A stretch of 64,000 nt of DNA from Tardiphaga sp. (GCA_030147505.1 JASBVG010000092.1:1-64000); one strand, 5' to 3'. Counted from the stretch's first letter, positions 16,701 to 25,637 are shown. Translations and numbers: made by a program. The notes: a model not told the origin generated them from the letters alone.

Positions 16701-17891
16701 ATGGCGTATCACGCGCTGGCTCAGATCATTTCATTGCCTCGTATCATGTTTCTCGATCAGCACTCCCTTTTCATTGCCATCGGCGTGTCCTGCACGGCGC
16801 TTGCATTCACCTTGCTCGCGACCTGGATCGTTGCGCGGTCCGAGACCTATCTGCTGACCTGGTCCACGGGGCTGACGCTGACTGTTCTGGCACTGCTGTT
16901 TTATCTCGGCATCGAACGCTACGAGCCGACCTATCAACTCGTATCCTTCGTCCTGCTGATCTTGGGCTTCAGCCTGATCTATCGCGGCACCATCCAGTTC
17001 TGCACGCATCGTTCGAGCTGGACATTGACGATCGCAGTGACGGTGCTGGGGCTCGTGCCCACGACCCTCGCTTTCACCGCGGGCTATACCGGTATCGGCA
17101 CCGCCGCCGCCAATTTCGCCATCGCTCTGCTGACGACACTCGCTGCGCATCAATATTGGAAAGCACGCTCAGAAGCGCCGTTGCTGATGATCACCAATGC
17201 GCTGCTCTATCTTGTCACGGCGCTGTCCTTTGCCGCATGCGGTTATGTGCTGCTTGCCAATGGCCAATATGTGCTGACCGCGCGTCCATCCAACTGGGCC
17301 GAGGAATTCAACTCGCTGATGGTGATTGTTGGCCTCACCGGCATCGGCGCGCTATCGCTCACCATCAATCAGATCCGCACCACCAACCGACACAAGTCGG
17401 ATGCCATGACCGACCCGCTGACGGGCTTGCTCAACCGCCGCGCGCTGTTCCACGACCGAACGCAGGAAGTCCCGCAGAACACGGCGATCCTGTTGATGGA
17501 CCTCGATCACTTCAAGGCGATCAACGACAAGTTCGGCCACGCCGCCGGCGACCGCGTGCTGCGCGTTTTCGCCGAGGTGATTTTCTCCAATATCCGCGCG
17601 CATGACATTGCAGCCCGCCTTGGCGGCGAGGAATTCTGTATCCTTCTGCCGTCGTCGAGCCCGAAATCCGCCTCGTCGGTCGCTGAGCGCATCCGGGCGA
17701 CGCTGGAAGGATTGGCCTTCCAGACCCCGGAAGGCACCATCAAGGCCACGGTGAGTGTGGGCATCGCGATCCGTTCATCCGAACCGGAAACCCTGCAGGC
17801 CATGCTCAGCCGCGCCGACGCCGCGCTCTATCGCGCCAAAGCCGATGGCCGCAACCGCGTGCATATTTCGGACTTTCACCTGGCTGCCTGA
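16701..17891 (+). CDS. Membrane diguanylate cyclase (GGDEF protein)
   Basis: Makes the second messenger c-di-GMP from two GTP. The 396-residue protein has about six N-terminal transmembrane helices (residues about 20-235) as sensor and a C-terminal GGDEF domain with DPLTGLLNRRALF, LMDLDHFKAINDKFGH and active-site RLGGEEF. An RAHD sequence five residues before GGEEF matches the inhibitory RxxD I-site, so product inhibition is expected. A TTG directly before the ATG and an ATG 15 codons later are alternative starts; AAGAG just upstream supports the one given. It stands alone between divergent genes. Confidence 0.88.
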   Translation: MAYHALAQIISLPRIMFLDQHSLFIAIGVSCTALAFTLLATWIVARSETYLLTWSTGLTLTVLALLFYLGIERYEPTYQLVSFVLLILGFSLIYRGTIQFCTHRSSWTLTIAVTVLGLVPTTLAFTAGYTGIGTAAANFAIALLTTLAAHQYWKARSEAPLLMITNALLYLVTALSFAACGYVLLANGQYVLTARPSNWAEEFNSLMVIVGLTGIGALSLTINQIRTTNRHKSDAMTDPLTGLLNRRALFHDRTQEVPQNTAILLMDLDHFKAINDKFGHAAGDRVLRVFAEVIFSNIRAHDIAARLGGEEFCILLPSSSPKSASSVAERIRATLEGLAFQTPEGTIKATVSVGIAIRSSEPETLQAMLSRADAALYRAKADGRNRVHISDFHLAA

Positions 17892-17947
17892 CAGACGTCG
17901 AGGATCGACAGCAATACCCGGTCTGTGCGGCATTTCCCGGTCGCCTG

Positions 17948-20155
17948 TCAGCCGACGGCCGGCAGGCGATCGATCAGCTTGTCGAGCGTGATCGGATAGT
18001 CGCGAACCCGTACACCAGTCGCATTGTATATAGCGTTCGCGACCGCCGCGCCGACGCCACAGATGCCAAGTTCTCCGACGCCCTTGGCCTTCATGGGCGA
18101 CGACATCGGGTCGGTTTCGTCGAGGAAAATGACGTCCTGATGCGGGATGTCGGCGTGCACCGGAACTTCGTATCCGGCCAGGTCGTGATTGACGAACATG
18201 CCGAAGCGCTTATCCACGGCCAGTTCTTCCATTAAGGCAGCACCAACGCCCATGGTCATTGCACCGATGACCTGGCTGCGGGCGGATTTGGGATTGAGAA
18301 TACGACCAGCAGCGCAGACCGCCAGCATACGGCGGACGCGAATCTCCGCCGTCGCGATATCGACACCCAGCTCGACAAAATGCGCACCGAAGGTGGATTG
18401 CTGGTGCGTCTTGGCAAGATCACCATATTCGATCGCATCTTCCGCCACGATCTCGCCGTCGCTTGCCGCCTGCGCAAGCGGCGCTCCGCGATTGCCGGAC
18501 GTGACCTGCCCGTCGGCAAACGAGACGTCGGCTGAATTGAAGCCGAGCTTCTGCGCCACGGCCTCCCGCAGTTTGACGCAGGCCGCATAGACACCGGCCG
18601 TGGAATTATTGGCTCCCCACTGTCCGCCAGATCCCGCCGATACCGGAAATGACGAGTCACCCAGCCTGACGTCGATCCTGTCTAATGGGAGGCCCATCAT
18701 TTCTGCAGCGGTTTGTGCGATGATGGTATAGGTGCCTGTTCCGATGTCGGTCATATCGGTTTCGACCGTCACCCGGCCATCTTGACTCAGACGTACACGC
18801 GCACCGGATTTCATCAGAAGATTGTTGCGGAACGCAGCAGCAACGCCCATGCCGACGAGCCAGCGCCCTTCCCTGCGCGATGCAGGCACGCTTTGCCGCT
18901 GGTCCCAACCAAATTTTTCAGCGCCAACACGCATGCATTCAATCAACTGGCGCTGCGAATACGGTCGCTGCGGATTTTCCGGATCGACCTGGGTGTCGTT
19001 CATGCGGCGGAATGCGATGGGATCCAGATGGAGTCGCTCGGCCATTTCGTCGATCGCAACTTCGAGCGCCATCATACCCGGCGCCTCGCCGGGCGCACGC
19101 ATGGCATTGCCTTCCGGAAGATCGAGACTGGACAAGCGGAGGGCTGTCATGCGGTTTTCGCCCGCGTAGAGAAGCCGCGTCTGCTGCACGGCCGTCTCCG
19201 GTCCGCCGCCCGGCAGATTTCCGGACAGGCTTTCATGGGCGATGGCGGTGATCTTGCCCTCGCGCGTCGCGCCGATGCGAATGCGCTGGATCGTCGCCGG
19301 ACGGTGTGTGGTGTTATTGAAGATGAAAGGCCGCGCCAGGGCCAGCTTCACCGGGCGATTTGCGGCCCTGGCGCCAAGAGCAGCCAGAACGGCGTCGGAG
19401 CGCAGGAACAGCTTGCCGCCAAACCCGCCGCCGATATAGGGCGAGATCAGCCGCACGTTCTTGCTGTCGATACCCAGCGTGATCGCCACGTCACGGACGC
19501 CCCACGCGATCATCTGGTTCGAGGTCCAGAGCGTCAGTTTTTCGCCATCCCACGCGGCGATCGAGGCGTGTGGCTCCATCATCGCATGGGCGTGATCCGG
19601 CGTCGTATAGGTCGCGTCCAGTTGCACCTGAGCTTGCGTGAATGCCCCGGCAAAGTCACCGACCCTTGTCTCCGGTTCACCGCCGACACCGCCCGCTCTC
19701 GGTTTGACCGCCTTGTCCCGGCTCGCGGCAAGATCGAAATTCCCTTGTTCCTGCGCATAGTCGATGCGCACGAGCCGCGCTGCCGCGCGCGCCTGCTCGA
19801 ATGTCTCGGCAACCACGACGGCAACGGCTTGATGATAGTGCTCGATATCGGGGCCAGCGAGCAGCTTGGCAGCATTCCGTCCACCCTTGCCGAGCTTTCC
19901 GGCCGTCTCGGCCGTGACGATTGTCACGACCCCGGGAGCGGCCTTGGCCTGTGCGAGGTCGATCGAGATGATCCGTCCTTTGGCGATCGCGGAGCCGACG
20001 ACATAGCCATAGGCCGTGTTGGCGATGTCATGATGCTCATAGGCATAGACAGCGGTACCGGTCGTCTTGCGGGGGCCGTCGATGCGATCTGTTGCATGAC
20101 CGATGATCTTGAGCTGATCGATCGGATTGGTGGTGGCTGGGGTGTCGAATTTCAT
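17948..20155 (-). CDS. paoC: Molybdopterin-binding subunit of periplasmic aldehyde oxidoreductase (PaoC-like)
   Basis: Large catalytic subunit (735 residues) of a xanthine-oxidase-family enzyme that oxidises aldehydes to acids. It shows the family motifs PDHAHAMMEPHASIAAWDGEKLTLWTSNQ, SPYIGGGFGGK, RAPGEAPGMMALE and the catalytic-base motif KGVGELGICG, with Glu at about 695, the place of the active-site Glu of E. coli PaoC. It is the third gene of a three-gene operon and begins three bases after the FAD gene. No signal peptide is present, as expected if it is co-exported with the Tat-signal-bearing small subunit. No paoD/xdhC-like maturation gene is seen nearby. Confidence 0.9.
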   Translation of the reverse strand: MKFDTPATTNPIDQLKIIGHATDRIDGPRKTTGTAVYAYEHHDIANTAYGYVVGSAIAKGRIISIDLAQAKAAPGVVTIVTAETAGKLGKGGRNAAKLLAGPDIEHYHQAVAVVVAETFEQARAAARLVRIDYAQEQGNFDLAASRDKAVKPRAGGVGGEPETRVGDFAGAFTQAQVQLDATYTTPDHAHAMMEPHASIAAWDGEKLTLWTSNQMIAWGVRDVAITLGIDSKNVRLISPYIGGGFGGKLFLRSDAVLAALGARAANRPVKLALARPFIFNNTTHRPATIQRIRIGATREGKITAIAHESLSGNLPGGGPETAVQQTRLLYAGENRMTALRLSSLDLPEGNAMRAPGEAPGMMALEVAIDEMAERLHLDPIAFRRMNDTQVDPENPQRPYSQRQLIECMRVGAEKFGWDQRQSVPASRREGRWLVGMGVAAAFRNNLLMKSGARVRLSQDGRVTVETDMTDIGTGTYTIIAQTAAEMMGLPLDRIDVRLGDSSFPVSAGSGGQWGANNSTAGVYAACVKLREAVAQKLGFNSADVSFADGQVTSGNRGAPLAQAASDGEIVAEDAIEYGDLAKTHQQSTFGAHFVELGVDIATAEIRVRRMLAVCAAGRILNPKSARSQVIGAMTMGVGAALMEELAVDKRFGMFVNHDLAGYEVPVHADIPHQDVIFLDETDPMSSPMKAKGVGELGICGVGAAVANAIYNATGVRVRDYPITLDKLIDRLPAVG

Positions 20156-20158
20156 CGT

Positions 20159-21109
20159 TCAGCCTTTCGCCTCGTTGAGGACGGCAGCCAGTGTGCGCTC
20201 CGCGAGTGCCAGTTTGAATTTGTTGTCGTGGGTCGGCCTGGCACCATCGAGCAACCGATCCATTGTCGGCTTGGCGCCACGCGCCAATTCGCGTTCCGCC
20301 GCCTCGATCCGCCATGGTTTGTGCGCAACGCCGCCGAGGGCCACGCGTCCGCTGCCATCGCGCTGGACAACCGCGGCGACGGACACCAACGCAAACGCGT
20401 ATGACGCGCGATCGCGAACCTTGCGATAGAGATGCACACCACCTACCGGCTTGGGCAATGTCACCGCCGTGATCAACTCGCCGCGCTCCAGGGCCGTCTC
20501 GCGCTCGGGCGCGTTGCCCGGCAGGCGATGGAAATCGGCAATCGGTATGGTCCGCGTCTTGCCGTCCGGCTTCACTGTCTCGACCTTGGCATCGAGAACA
20601 CGCATGGCCACCGCCATGTCGCTTGGATGCGTGGCAATGCACGCTTCGCTGGCGCCGATCACAGCAAGCGACCGGGTCACTCCGCCGATCGCGGAGCAAC
20701 CGGAGCCAGGCTTGCGTTTGTTGCAAGCCATATTGGTGTCGTAGAAATACGGGCAGCGCGTCCGCTGCAGCAGATTTCCCGCGGTCGTGGCCTTGTTCCT
20801 CAGCTGCCCCGAAGCGCCGGCGAGCAGCGCCCGCGACAGCACGCCGTAGTCACGGCGAATACGAGCATCTGCGGCCAGCGCGGTATTCCGAACCATGGCT
20901 CCGATGCGAAGCCCTCCGTCCGGGGTTGGCTCGATCTTGTCGAAAGCCAGCCCGTTCACATCGATCAGATGTGCCGGCGTTTCAATCTCCAACTTCATCA
21001 AATCGAGCAGATTGGTTCCGCCCGCGATGAACTTCGCGTTGTCGCTCTTCGCCGCTGCCGCGGCGGCTGCCGCCGGAGATGCGGCGCGCTCATAGGTAAA
21101 TGGCTTCAT
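20159..21109 (-). CDS. paoB: FAD-binding subunit with predicted [4Fe-4S] cluster (PaoB-like)
   Basis: FAD subunit of 316 residues. The FAD-binding stretch FIAGGTNLLDLMKLE is at about 27-41 and ATTAGNLLQRTRCPYF at about 107-122. Cys119, Cys129, Cys138 and Cys157 (RCPYF, MACNKR, GSGCSA, SEACIA) match the extra cysteines that bind a [4Fe-4S] cluster in E. coli PaoB, a feature absent from ordinary xanthine dehydrogenase FAD subunits. It overlaps the end of the small subunit gene by four bases. Electrons should pass from molybdenum through the FeS clusters to FAD and an outside acceptor. Confidence 0.9.
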   Translation of the reverse strand: MKPFTYERAASPAAAAAAAAKSDNAKFIAGGTNLLDLMKLEIETPAHLIDVNGLAFDKIEPTPDGGLRIGAMVRNTALAADARIRRDYGVLSRALLAGASGQLRNKATTAGNLLQRTRCPYFYDTNMACNKRKPGSGCSAIGGVTRSLAVIGASEACIATHPSDMAVAMRVLDAKVETVKPDGKTRTIPIADFHRLPGNAPERETALERGELITAVTLPKPVGGVHLYRKVRDRASYAFALVSVAAVVQRDGSGRVALGGVAHKPWRIEAAERELARGAKPTMDRLLDGARPTHDNKFKLALAERTLAAVLNEAKG

Positions 21110-21768
21110 GCTCGGCTCCCGGCAACTTCCGTCATGGCATCGACGATGTTGGAATAGGCGCCGCAGCGACAGATATTGCCGCTCATGCGTTCGCGCATTT
21201 CCAGAGCCGTCGCCTGCGGTTCGGCATTGAGATCGTCACTGACATGGCTCGGAACGCCGGCCTTGATCTCGTCCAGCACCGCAACGGCGGAACAGATCTG
21301 GCCCGGCGTGCAATATCCGCACTGATAGCCGTCGTGCTTGACGAAGGCCGCCTGCATCGGATGCAGGTTTTCCGGCGTCCCCAGACCTTCGATCGTCGTG
21401 ACCTTGGCCCCCTCGTGCATCACCGCAAGGGTCAGACACGAATTGATGCGCTGACCATCGACCATCACCGTGCAGGCGCCACATTGCCCGTGATCGCACC
21501 CCTTCTTCGTACCTGTCAGATGCAGGTGTTCACGCAGTGCATCGAGCAGCGTGGTCCGGGTATCGAGCATCAGATCCCGCACCGAACCGTTAATCTGCAG
21601 GGAGACTTTCGCCGAATGAACCGGAGGTGGCGTGGAAGGGGCGACCGGCTTCACGGCAGGAGCCGCAACTGCATCGTGGCAGAACGGGGAAGCCCCGACG
21701 GCTGCTGAGGCCCCCGCGACGATCAGGAGATGGCGCCGCGAGATATCGGTTGGGTCTGCTTTCGTCAT
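21106..21768 (-). CDS. paoA: [2Fe-2S] subunit with Tat signal (PaoA-like)
   Basis: Small subunit of 220 residues. The N-terminus carries a twin-arginine signal (DISRRHLLIVAGASAAVGAS), which would export the assembled trimer to the periplasm. Two [2Fe-2S] sites are clear: Cys91, Cys96, Cys99 and Cys111 (plant-ferredoxin type) and Cys150, Cys153, Cys200 and Cys202 (CGYC...CRC). It is first in the operon; a perfect palindrome lies 37 bases before its start. The Tat signal plus the special FAD subunit make this the PaoABC type rather than a cytoplasmic xanthine dehydrogenase or CO dehydrogenase. Confidence 0.92.
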   Translation of the reverse strand: MTKADPTDISRRHLLIVAGASAAVGASPFCHDAVAAPAVKPVAPSTPPPVHSAKVSLQINGSVRDLMLDTRTTLLDALREHLHLTGTKKGCDHGQCGACTVMVDGQRINSCLTLAVMHEGAKVTTIEGLGTPENLHPMQAAFVKHDGYQCGYCTPGQICSAVAVLDEIKAGVPSHVSDDLNAEPQATALEMRERMSGNICRCGAYSNIVDAMTEVAGSRA

Positions 21769-21804
21769 CCGTCGTCACTCCATATGCAGCATCGATCAAC
21801 AGGC

Positions 21805-21821
21805 GCCAGAAGACTTCTGGC
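21805..21821. promoter_or_regulatory. Perfect 17-bp palindrome upstream of paoA
   Basis: GCCAGAAG-A-CTTCTGGC, two perfect eight-base arms around one base, centred about 45 bases before the paoA start codon. The position fits an operator in the promoter or 5' leader of paoABC. No regulator gene is directly adjacent; the LysR gene 1.6 kb away is a candidate only by proximity. Confidence 0.5.
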
Positions 21822-22013
21822 CGGGTGCTTACGGCAGCCCGCACACATTGTCGTGCTCCTGCGATTTCGAGACGGGTGGTGGTATTGATACGGGCTGTCC
21901 CGCCCGATTAGCTCTATTCAACGACATTCTGCCGGATCGGTTTCACCGAATGCCACTGCAGAAAACTCCGAGAGCACCTTCATGCGATCACAGATGGGTG
22001 AGTCCTCGCTCCG

Positions 22014-22478
22014 TTACGGGGACCCGTATTGCTTGTCCTCGACCTGCTCCATCCAGTCGACGTTCTTCTCTTCCGCGAAGTAGGTCATCGCGTAGTGGCT
22101 CATCGGACTCGTTGCCGTCGCGCCATGCCAATGCTTCACTTCCGCCGGAATCCAAACGACATCGCCGGCATTGATCGTGCGCCGCTCCTGTCCCTCCTGT
22201 TGCAACCATCCCTGCCCGCTCGAGACGATCAGGAGCTGACCGGCCGGATGCGTGTGCCAGGCGGTTCGCGCCCCCGGGGAGAACGTCACCAGGCCCAAAC
22301 TTGCTTTCGTTGTCGGGTTCGGTGGCAGCAATGGCGTGACAACGGCATGACCACCGAAATATTGCGACGATCCCGGCGCCGACTTCGGCGATCCGTTTGC
22401 GACGATCTCGATCGTCTGCGCGCCGGCCGGAGCGGCGCTGAGGACACCCAGCGTCGCGGCAACGATTGTCCTGTTCAT
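22014..22478 (-). CDS. Exported single-domain cupin, hydroxynitrile-lyase-like family
   Basis: A 154-residue protein with a signal peptide (TIVAATLGVLSAAPAGAQ) and one cupin barrel. The metal-binding motifs are ARTAWHTHPAGQLLIVSSGQG (cupin 1, two His) and AGDVVWIPAEVKHWHGA (cupin 2). The pattern with KHWHGA and the C-terminal VDWMEQVEDKQY closely resembles the manganese cupins of acidobacteria shown to act as hydroxynitrile lyases; this is recalled from the family and does not prove activity. It follows the carboxymuconolactone-decarboxylase-like gene after 16 bases and should be co-transcribed with it. Confidence 0.8.
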   Translation of the reverse strand: MNRTIVAATLGVLSAAPAGAQTIEIVANGSPKSAPGSSQYFGGHAVVTPLLPPNPTTKASLGLVTFSPGARTAWHTHPAGQLLIVSSGQGWLQQEGQERRTINAGDVVWIPAEVKHWHGATATSPMSHYAMTYFAEEKNVDWMEQVEDKQYGSP

Positions 22479-22494
22479 CGGGTCCTCACCGAAA

Positions 22495-23295
22495 TCATTT
22501 GTCGGCGCGCTTCGCCAGCACGTCTTTCACAACCGGCAGCGCAGAGAATGCCTTCGGCCACCCCGCATAAAACGCAAGATGAGCGAGTATCTCGCCGGCC
22601 TCGGCGTGCGTCAGCCCGTTATCCATCGCCCGGTTGAGATGATAGGTGATCTGGGCGACCTGCCCCGAGGCAATCAGCGCGCTGACCGTGACCAAGCTTC
22701 GATCTCGCGGAGCCAATCCGGGCCTCAGCCACAAATCCCGGAACAGGACGTCGGTCGTGTATTTCAGAAGTCCGGGAGCGACAGCGCCAAACATATCGTC
22801 ATTACGCCTTGCACGTTCGGCTTCCGATGCTTCGTTCAGTGGCAGTGGATTGGCGCCCGCTTGCAGCGCGGCTGCGGTGATCCCGCGCGCCTTGAACACC
22901 TCGGCTGCGACCGCGACGGCATCCATCGCATTGCCAGATCCCGAATAGAACGCAAGATGCGTGATGATCTCGGAGATCTCAGACGGCTTCACTCCGTTGT
23001 CGAGCGCCATCTCCATGTAGTGCCGCAATTCGATTGTCTGGTCGCGCGCAATCAGCGCCGATACGGTCACGATGCCGCGATCGCGCGGTGAAAGATGCGG
23101 GCGTTTCCAGAGATCGCCGAGCACGATGTCATCGCGATATTTCGCCAGATCGGGAGCGACTGCCTGCAAATCCATCTGTCTTGATCCTTCGTCACGCGCC
23201 GACGCGCCGGTCCCGGTGAAGGTCGCGGCGGTCAGGCAGAGTGACGCCAGTGCTCTTGCAGTCGCTCGGCATCCGCGATCCTCCGCCACCATCAT
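22495..23295 (-). CDS. Exported tandem carboxymuconolactone-decarboxylase-like (AhpD-fold) protein
   Basis: A 266-residue protein with two copies of the CMD domain. The first copy has LWKRPHLSPRDRGIVTVSALIA and EISEIITHLAFYSGSGNAMDA; the second LWLRPGLAPRDRSLVTVSALIA and EAGEILAHLAFYAGWPKAFSA. Neither shows the AhpD CxxC pair, so a peroxidase-reductase role is unlikely. A signal-like N-terminus (RALASLCLTAATFTGTGASA) suggests export, which is less usual for this family. It is followed by the cupin gene and is divergent from a LysR gene, a common arrangement for a small inducible catabolic or detoxification operon. The substrate is unknown. Confidence 0.8.
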   Translation of the reverse strand: MMVAEDRGCRATARALASLCLTAATFTGTGASARDEGSRQMDLQAVAPDLAKYRDDIVLGDLWKRPHLSPRDRGIVTVSALIARDQTIELRHYMEMALDNGVKPSEISEIITHLAFYSGSGNAMDAVAVAAEVFKARGITAAALQAGANPLPLNEASEAERARRNDDMFGAVAPGLLKYTTDVLFRDLWLRPGLAPRDRSLVTVSALIASGQVAQITYHLNRAMDNGLTHAEAGEILAHLAFYAGWPKAFSALPVVKDVLAKRADK

Positions 23296-23322
23296 CGATG
23301 TCCGGAAGACTAGTCACTCGCC

Positions 23323-23338
23323 ATCTCTGCCATTAGAT
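23323..23338. promoter_or_regulatory. Candidate LysR-type operator
   Basis: ATCT-N8-AGAT in the 80-base gap between the divergent LysR and CMD genes fits the T-N11-A dyad recognised by LysR-type regulators. The position would let the regulator control itself and the CMD-cupin operon. Confidence 0.4.
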
Positions 23339-23375
23339 GGGATAAACAGGATAGATTGTTGCAGGACATTCAGGA

Positions 23376-24281
23376 ATGGAACGACAGGACGCCAGCGATC
23401 TCGTTGCATTCCTCGCCGTCGCGCGTGCGGCCAGCTTCACTGCGGCCTCGGTCAAGCTCGGCATCTCCTCCTCCGCTCTCAGCCATCTCATTCGATCGTT
23501 GGAGGAGCGGCTCGGTGTGAGACTGCTGAACCGCACGACACGCAGCGTTGCCCCGACGGAGGCCGGGCAAAAGCTCATTGCCACGATCGGAAGCAGGTTC
23601 GACGAAATCGATCTCGCGATGGAAGCGCTCGGCGAATTGCGCGACAAGCCTGCGGGGAACCTTCGGATCACGGCAACCGAATATGCGTCGCAGGCCATCC
23701 TGTTGCCGGCACTCAAGAAGTTCCTGCCGAAATATCCCGACATCAAGGTCGAGGTCGTCGTGGACTACGGTCTGTCCAACATCGTGGCGGACCAGTACGA
23801 CGCAGGCATCCGTCCCGGCGAACTCGTGGACAAGGACATGATTGCCGTGCGGATCAGTCCCGATCTGCGAATGGCGATCGTGGGATCGCCGGAATACTTC
23901 GCGGACAGGAAGAAGCCAAAAACGCCGCGGGACCTGACGGAGCACAACTGCCTCAATCTCCGCCTGCCTACGCATGGAGGCATCTACGCGTGGGAGTTCG
24001 AGAAGGCCGGTCGCCCCCTGAACGTCAAAGTGGACGGCCAATTGATCTTCAACAGTGCAAGCGCGTTGCTTGCCGGAGCGCTTCAGGGCTTCGGCCTCGC
24101 TTACTTGCAGGAAGGTCAGGTCCGCCCGCATCTGGCCGACGGCCGCCTCATCCGCGTGCTCGCCGACTGGTGCGAGCCATATGCCGGCTATCACCTCTAT
24201 TATCCCAGCAGACGGCAGCTTTCTCCGGCGTTCGGACTGCTCGTCGATGCGCTGCGATATCGACCTAGGTCCGCAAGGTGA
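23376..24281 (+). CDS. LysR-family transcriptional regulator
   Basis: A 301-residue regulator. The N-terminal winged helix-turn-helix (residues about 5-62) contains AFLAVARAASFTAASVKLGISSSALSHLIRSLE and RLLNRTTRSVAPTEAG; the C-terminal part is the usual two-lobed effector domain (LRITATEYASQAILLPALKKFL, then GALQGFGLAYLQE). It is closest in style to the large group of LysR regulators that control divergently read oxidoreductase or detoxification genes. The divergent neighbour encodes the CMD-like protein, which is its likely target; the effector is unknown. Confidence 0.88.
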   Translation: MERQDASDLVAFLAVARAASFTAASVKLGISSSALSHLIRSLEERLGVRLLNRTTRSVAPTEAGQKLIATIGSRFDEIDLAMEALGELRDKPAGNLRITATEYASQAILLPALKKFLPKYPDIKVEVVVDYGLSNIVADQYDAGIRPGELVDKDMIAVRISPDLRMAIVGSPEYFADRKKPKTPRDLTEHNCLNLRLPTHGGIYAWEFEKAGRPLNVKVDGQLIFNSASALLAGALQGFGLAYLQEGQVRPHLADGRLIRVLADWCEPYAGYHLYYPSRRQLSPAFGLLVDALRYRPRSAR

Positions 24282-24378
24282 CTTTCCGCGCGGGGCGGCG
24301 CAAAGCGTGTCAGATGAATATCAGATCATCGCTTGCGCAGCGCCGATCAGACCAAAAATTTGTCTAGGGAAATCAGCA

Positions 24379-24464
24379 TGGTGGGGGAGGCAGGACTCGA
24401 ACCTGCGAAGCCATAAGGCGGCTGATTTACAGTCAGCTCCCTTTGCCACTCGGGACACTCCCCC
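24379..24464 (-). tRNA. tRNA-Tyr (GTA)
   Basis: The minus strand folds into a cloverleaf: acceptor arms GGGGGAG/CTCCCCC, anticodon stem-loop CTGACTGTAAATCAG with anticodon GTA, a long type-II variable arm, the T-loop sequence GGTTCGAGTCC, and an encoded CCA end. The long variable arm is expected for bacterial tyrosine tRNA. Confidence 0.95.
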
Positions 24465-24693
24465 GCTCGACGCCATCGCACCATCCGCCCAAAAAGGGCA
24501 TGCACCCGGACGAGTGCTGGACGGCCTTGGATGACGTGGAAACGCGCACCCGCTCAGCGGGCTCCCGGCGGCGCTGGTTATCGGGAAGCCGACGCCCAAA
24601 GTCAACCGATCATGACGGATTTATCCGCCCCTTCCCGCATCATTGTTCCCACCGGAAAATTGCCATTCCCCGGCCCCCATGAGACAAGCCGGC

Positions 24694-25566
24694 ATGAGCG
24701 ATCGAGACCGCAAGCAGCGATTCCAGCAAGGCCCGCGAAAGGGCCGCGATTCCGGCCGGAATCAGGACCGCCGGCAGGACAGGGGCCAGGGCAGCCCCGA
24801 CCGCGAGCATGGCCGGCGCCCGCCGCGCCGAGGCCGCGATGGCGGCGGCGACGGGCCCGCGATTCTCTATGGCTGGCACCCCGTCACCCTCGCGCTGGCC
24901 AATCCGAACCGGACGATTCGCAAACTGTGGCTGACCGAGAACGCCGCGCGCCGCCTCGCCGAGGAGAACATCACCACCCGCGTCGCGCCGGAACTGGTAC
25001 GCCCGGACATGATCGACCGCCGGCTCGGCCCGGATGCGGTGCATCAGGGCATGCTGGCCGAGGTCGATCCGCTCGACGCCCCCGATCTCGCCGACCTGCC
25101 CCGGGACGGCATGGTGCTGGTGCTCGACCAGATCACCGATCCGCACAATGTCGGCGCCATCCTGCGCTCGGCCGCCGCCTTCAAGGTCAATGCCGTGATC
25201 ACCACCAACAGGCACAGCCCGGAAGCCACCGGCGTGCTGGCGAAATCCGCCTCGGGCGCGCTGGAGCTGGTGCCGATCGTCGCGGTGCCCAATCTCGCCC
25301 GCGCGCTGAACGAGCTCAACGACCAGGGTTTCATGACCGTCGGTCTCGACAGCGAAGGCGCTGAGAATATCAGCGCGGTGCCGCTGAGCGCCCCCCTGGC
25401 CCTCGTGCTCGGCGCAGAGGGCCAGGGGCTGCGGCGGCTGACACGCGAGACCTGCAGCGTCGTGGCGCGGCTCGACATGCCCGGCGCAATCAAGAGCCTC
25501 AACGTGTCGAACGCCGCCGTGCTCGCGCTCTATATCGGCGCCAGCAAGCTCGGCCTGATGAACTGA
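24694..25566 (+). CDS. rlmB: TrmH-family 23S rRNA 2'-O-methyltransferase RlmB-like
   Basis: SpoU/TrmH-type RNA methyltransferase of 290 residues, likely modifying G2251 of 23S rRNA. The first 50 residues are a disordered Arg/Gly/Asp-rich tail (RKQRFQQGPRKGRDSGRN). The substrate-binding domain follows (ILYGWHPVTLALANPNRTIRKL), then the catalytic knot with LDQITDPHNVGAILRSAAAF, LVLGAEGQGLRRLT and IKSLNVSNAAVLALY, the three SpoU motifs. An ATG 15 bases earlier is equally possible; neither has a strong Shine-Dalgarno. It lies directly after tRNA-Tyr on the opposite strand. Confidence 0.88.
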   Translation: MSDRDRKQRFQQGPRKGRDSGRNQDRRQDRGQGSPDREHGRRPPRRGRDGGGDGPAILYGWHPVTLALANPNRTIRKLWLTENAARRLAEENITTRVAPELVRPDMIDRRLGPDAVHQGMLAEVDPLDAPDLADLPRDGMVLVLDQITDPHNVGAILRSAAAFKVNAVITTNRHSPEATGVLAKSASGALELVPIVAVPNLARALNELNDQGFMTVGLDSEGAENISAVPLSAPLALVLGAEGQGLRRLTRETCSVVARLDMPGAIKSLNVSNAAVLALYIGASKLGLMN

Positions 25567-25578
25567 ACTCGCTTCGCC

Positions 25579-25627
25579 GCGCATGATCTGATCCGAAAAC
25601 CGGTCTCCATCTTTCGAGATCATGCGC
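25579..25627. repeat. Palindromic intergenic repeat with GCGCATGATCT ends
   Basis: Eleven-base perfect arms GCGCATGATCT and AGATCATGCGC enclose a segment with CCGAAAACCGG. I recognise this as a widespread intergenic palindrome of Bradyrhizobiaceae genomes (recollection, not searched). It lies between rlmB and a convergent gene. Confidence 0.6.
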
Positions 25628-25637
25628 AAACGCAAAA

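Noticed and set aside
18713..20404. 563-codon open frame on the plus strand
   Set aside because: Antisense to paoC and paoB, whose cofactor motifs are complete; its composition is that of a high-GC shadow frame.
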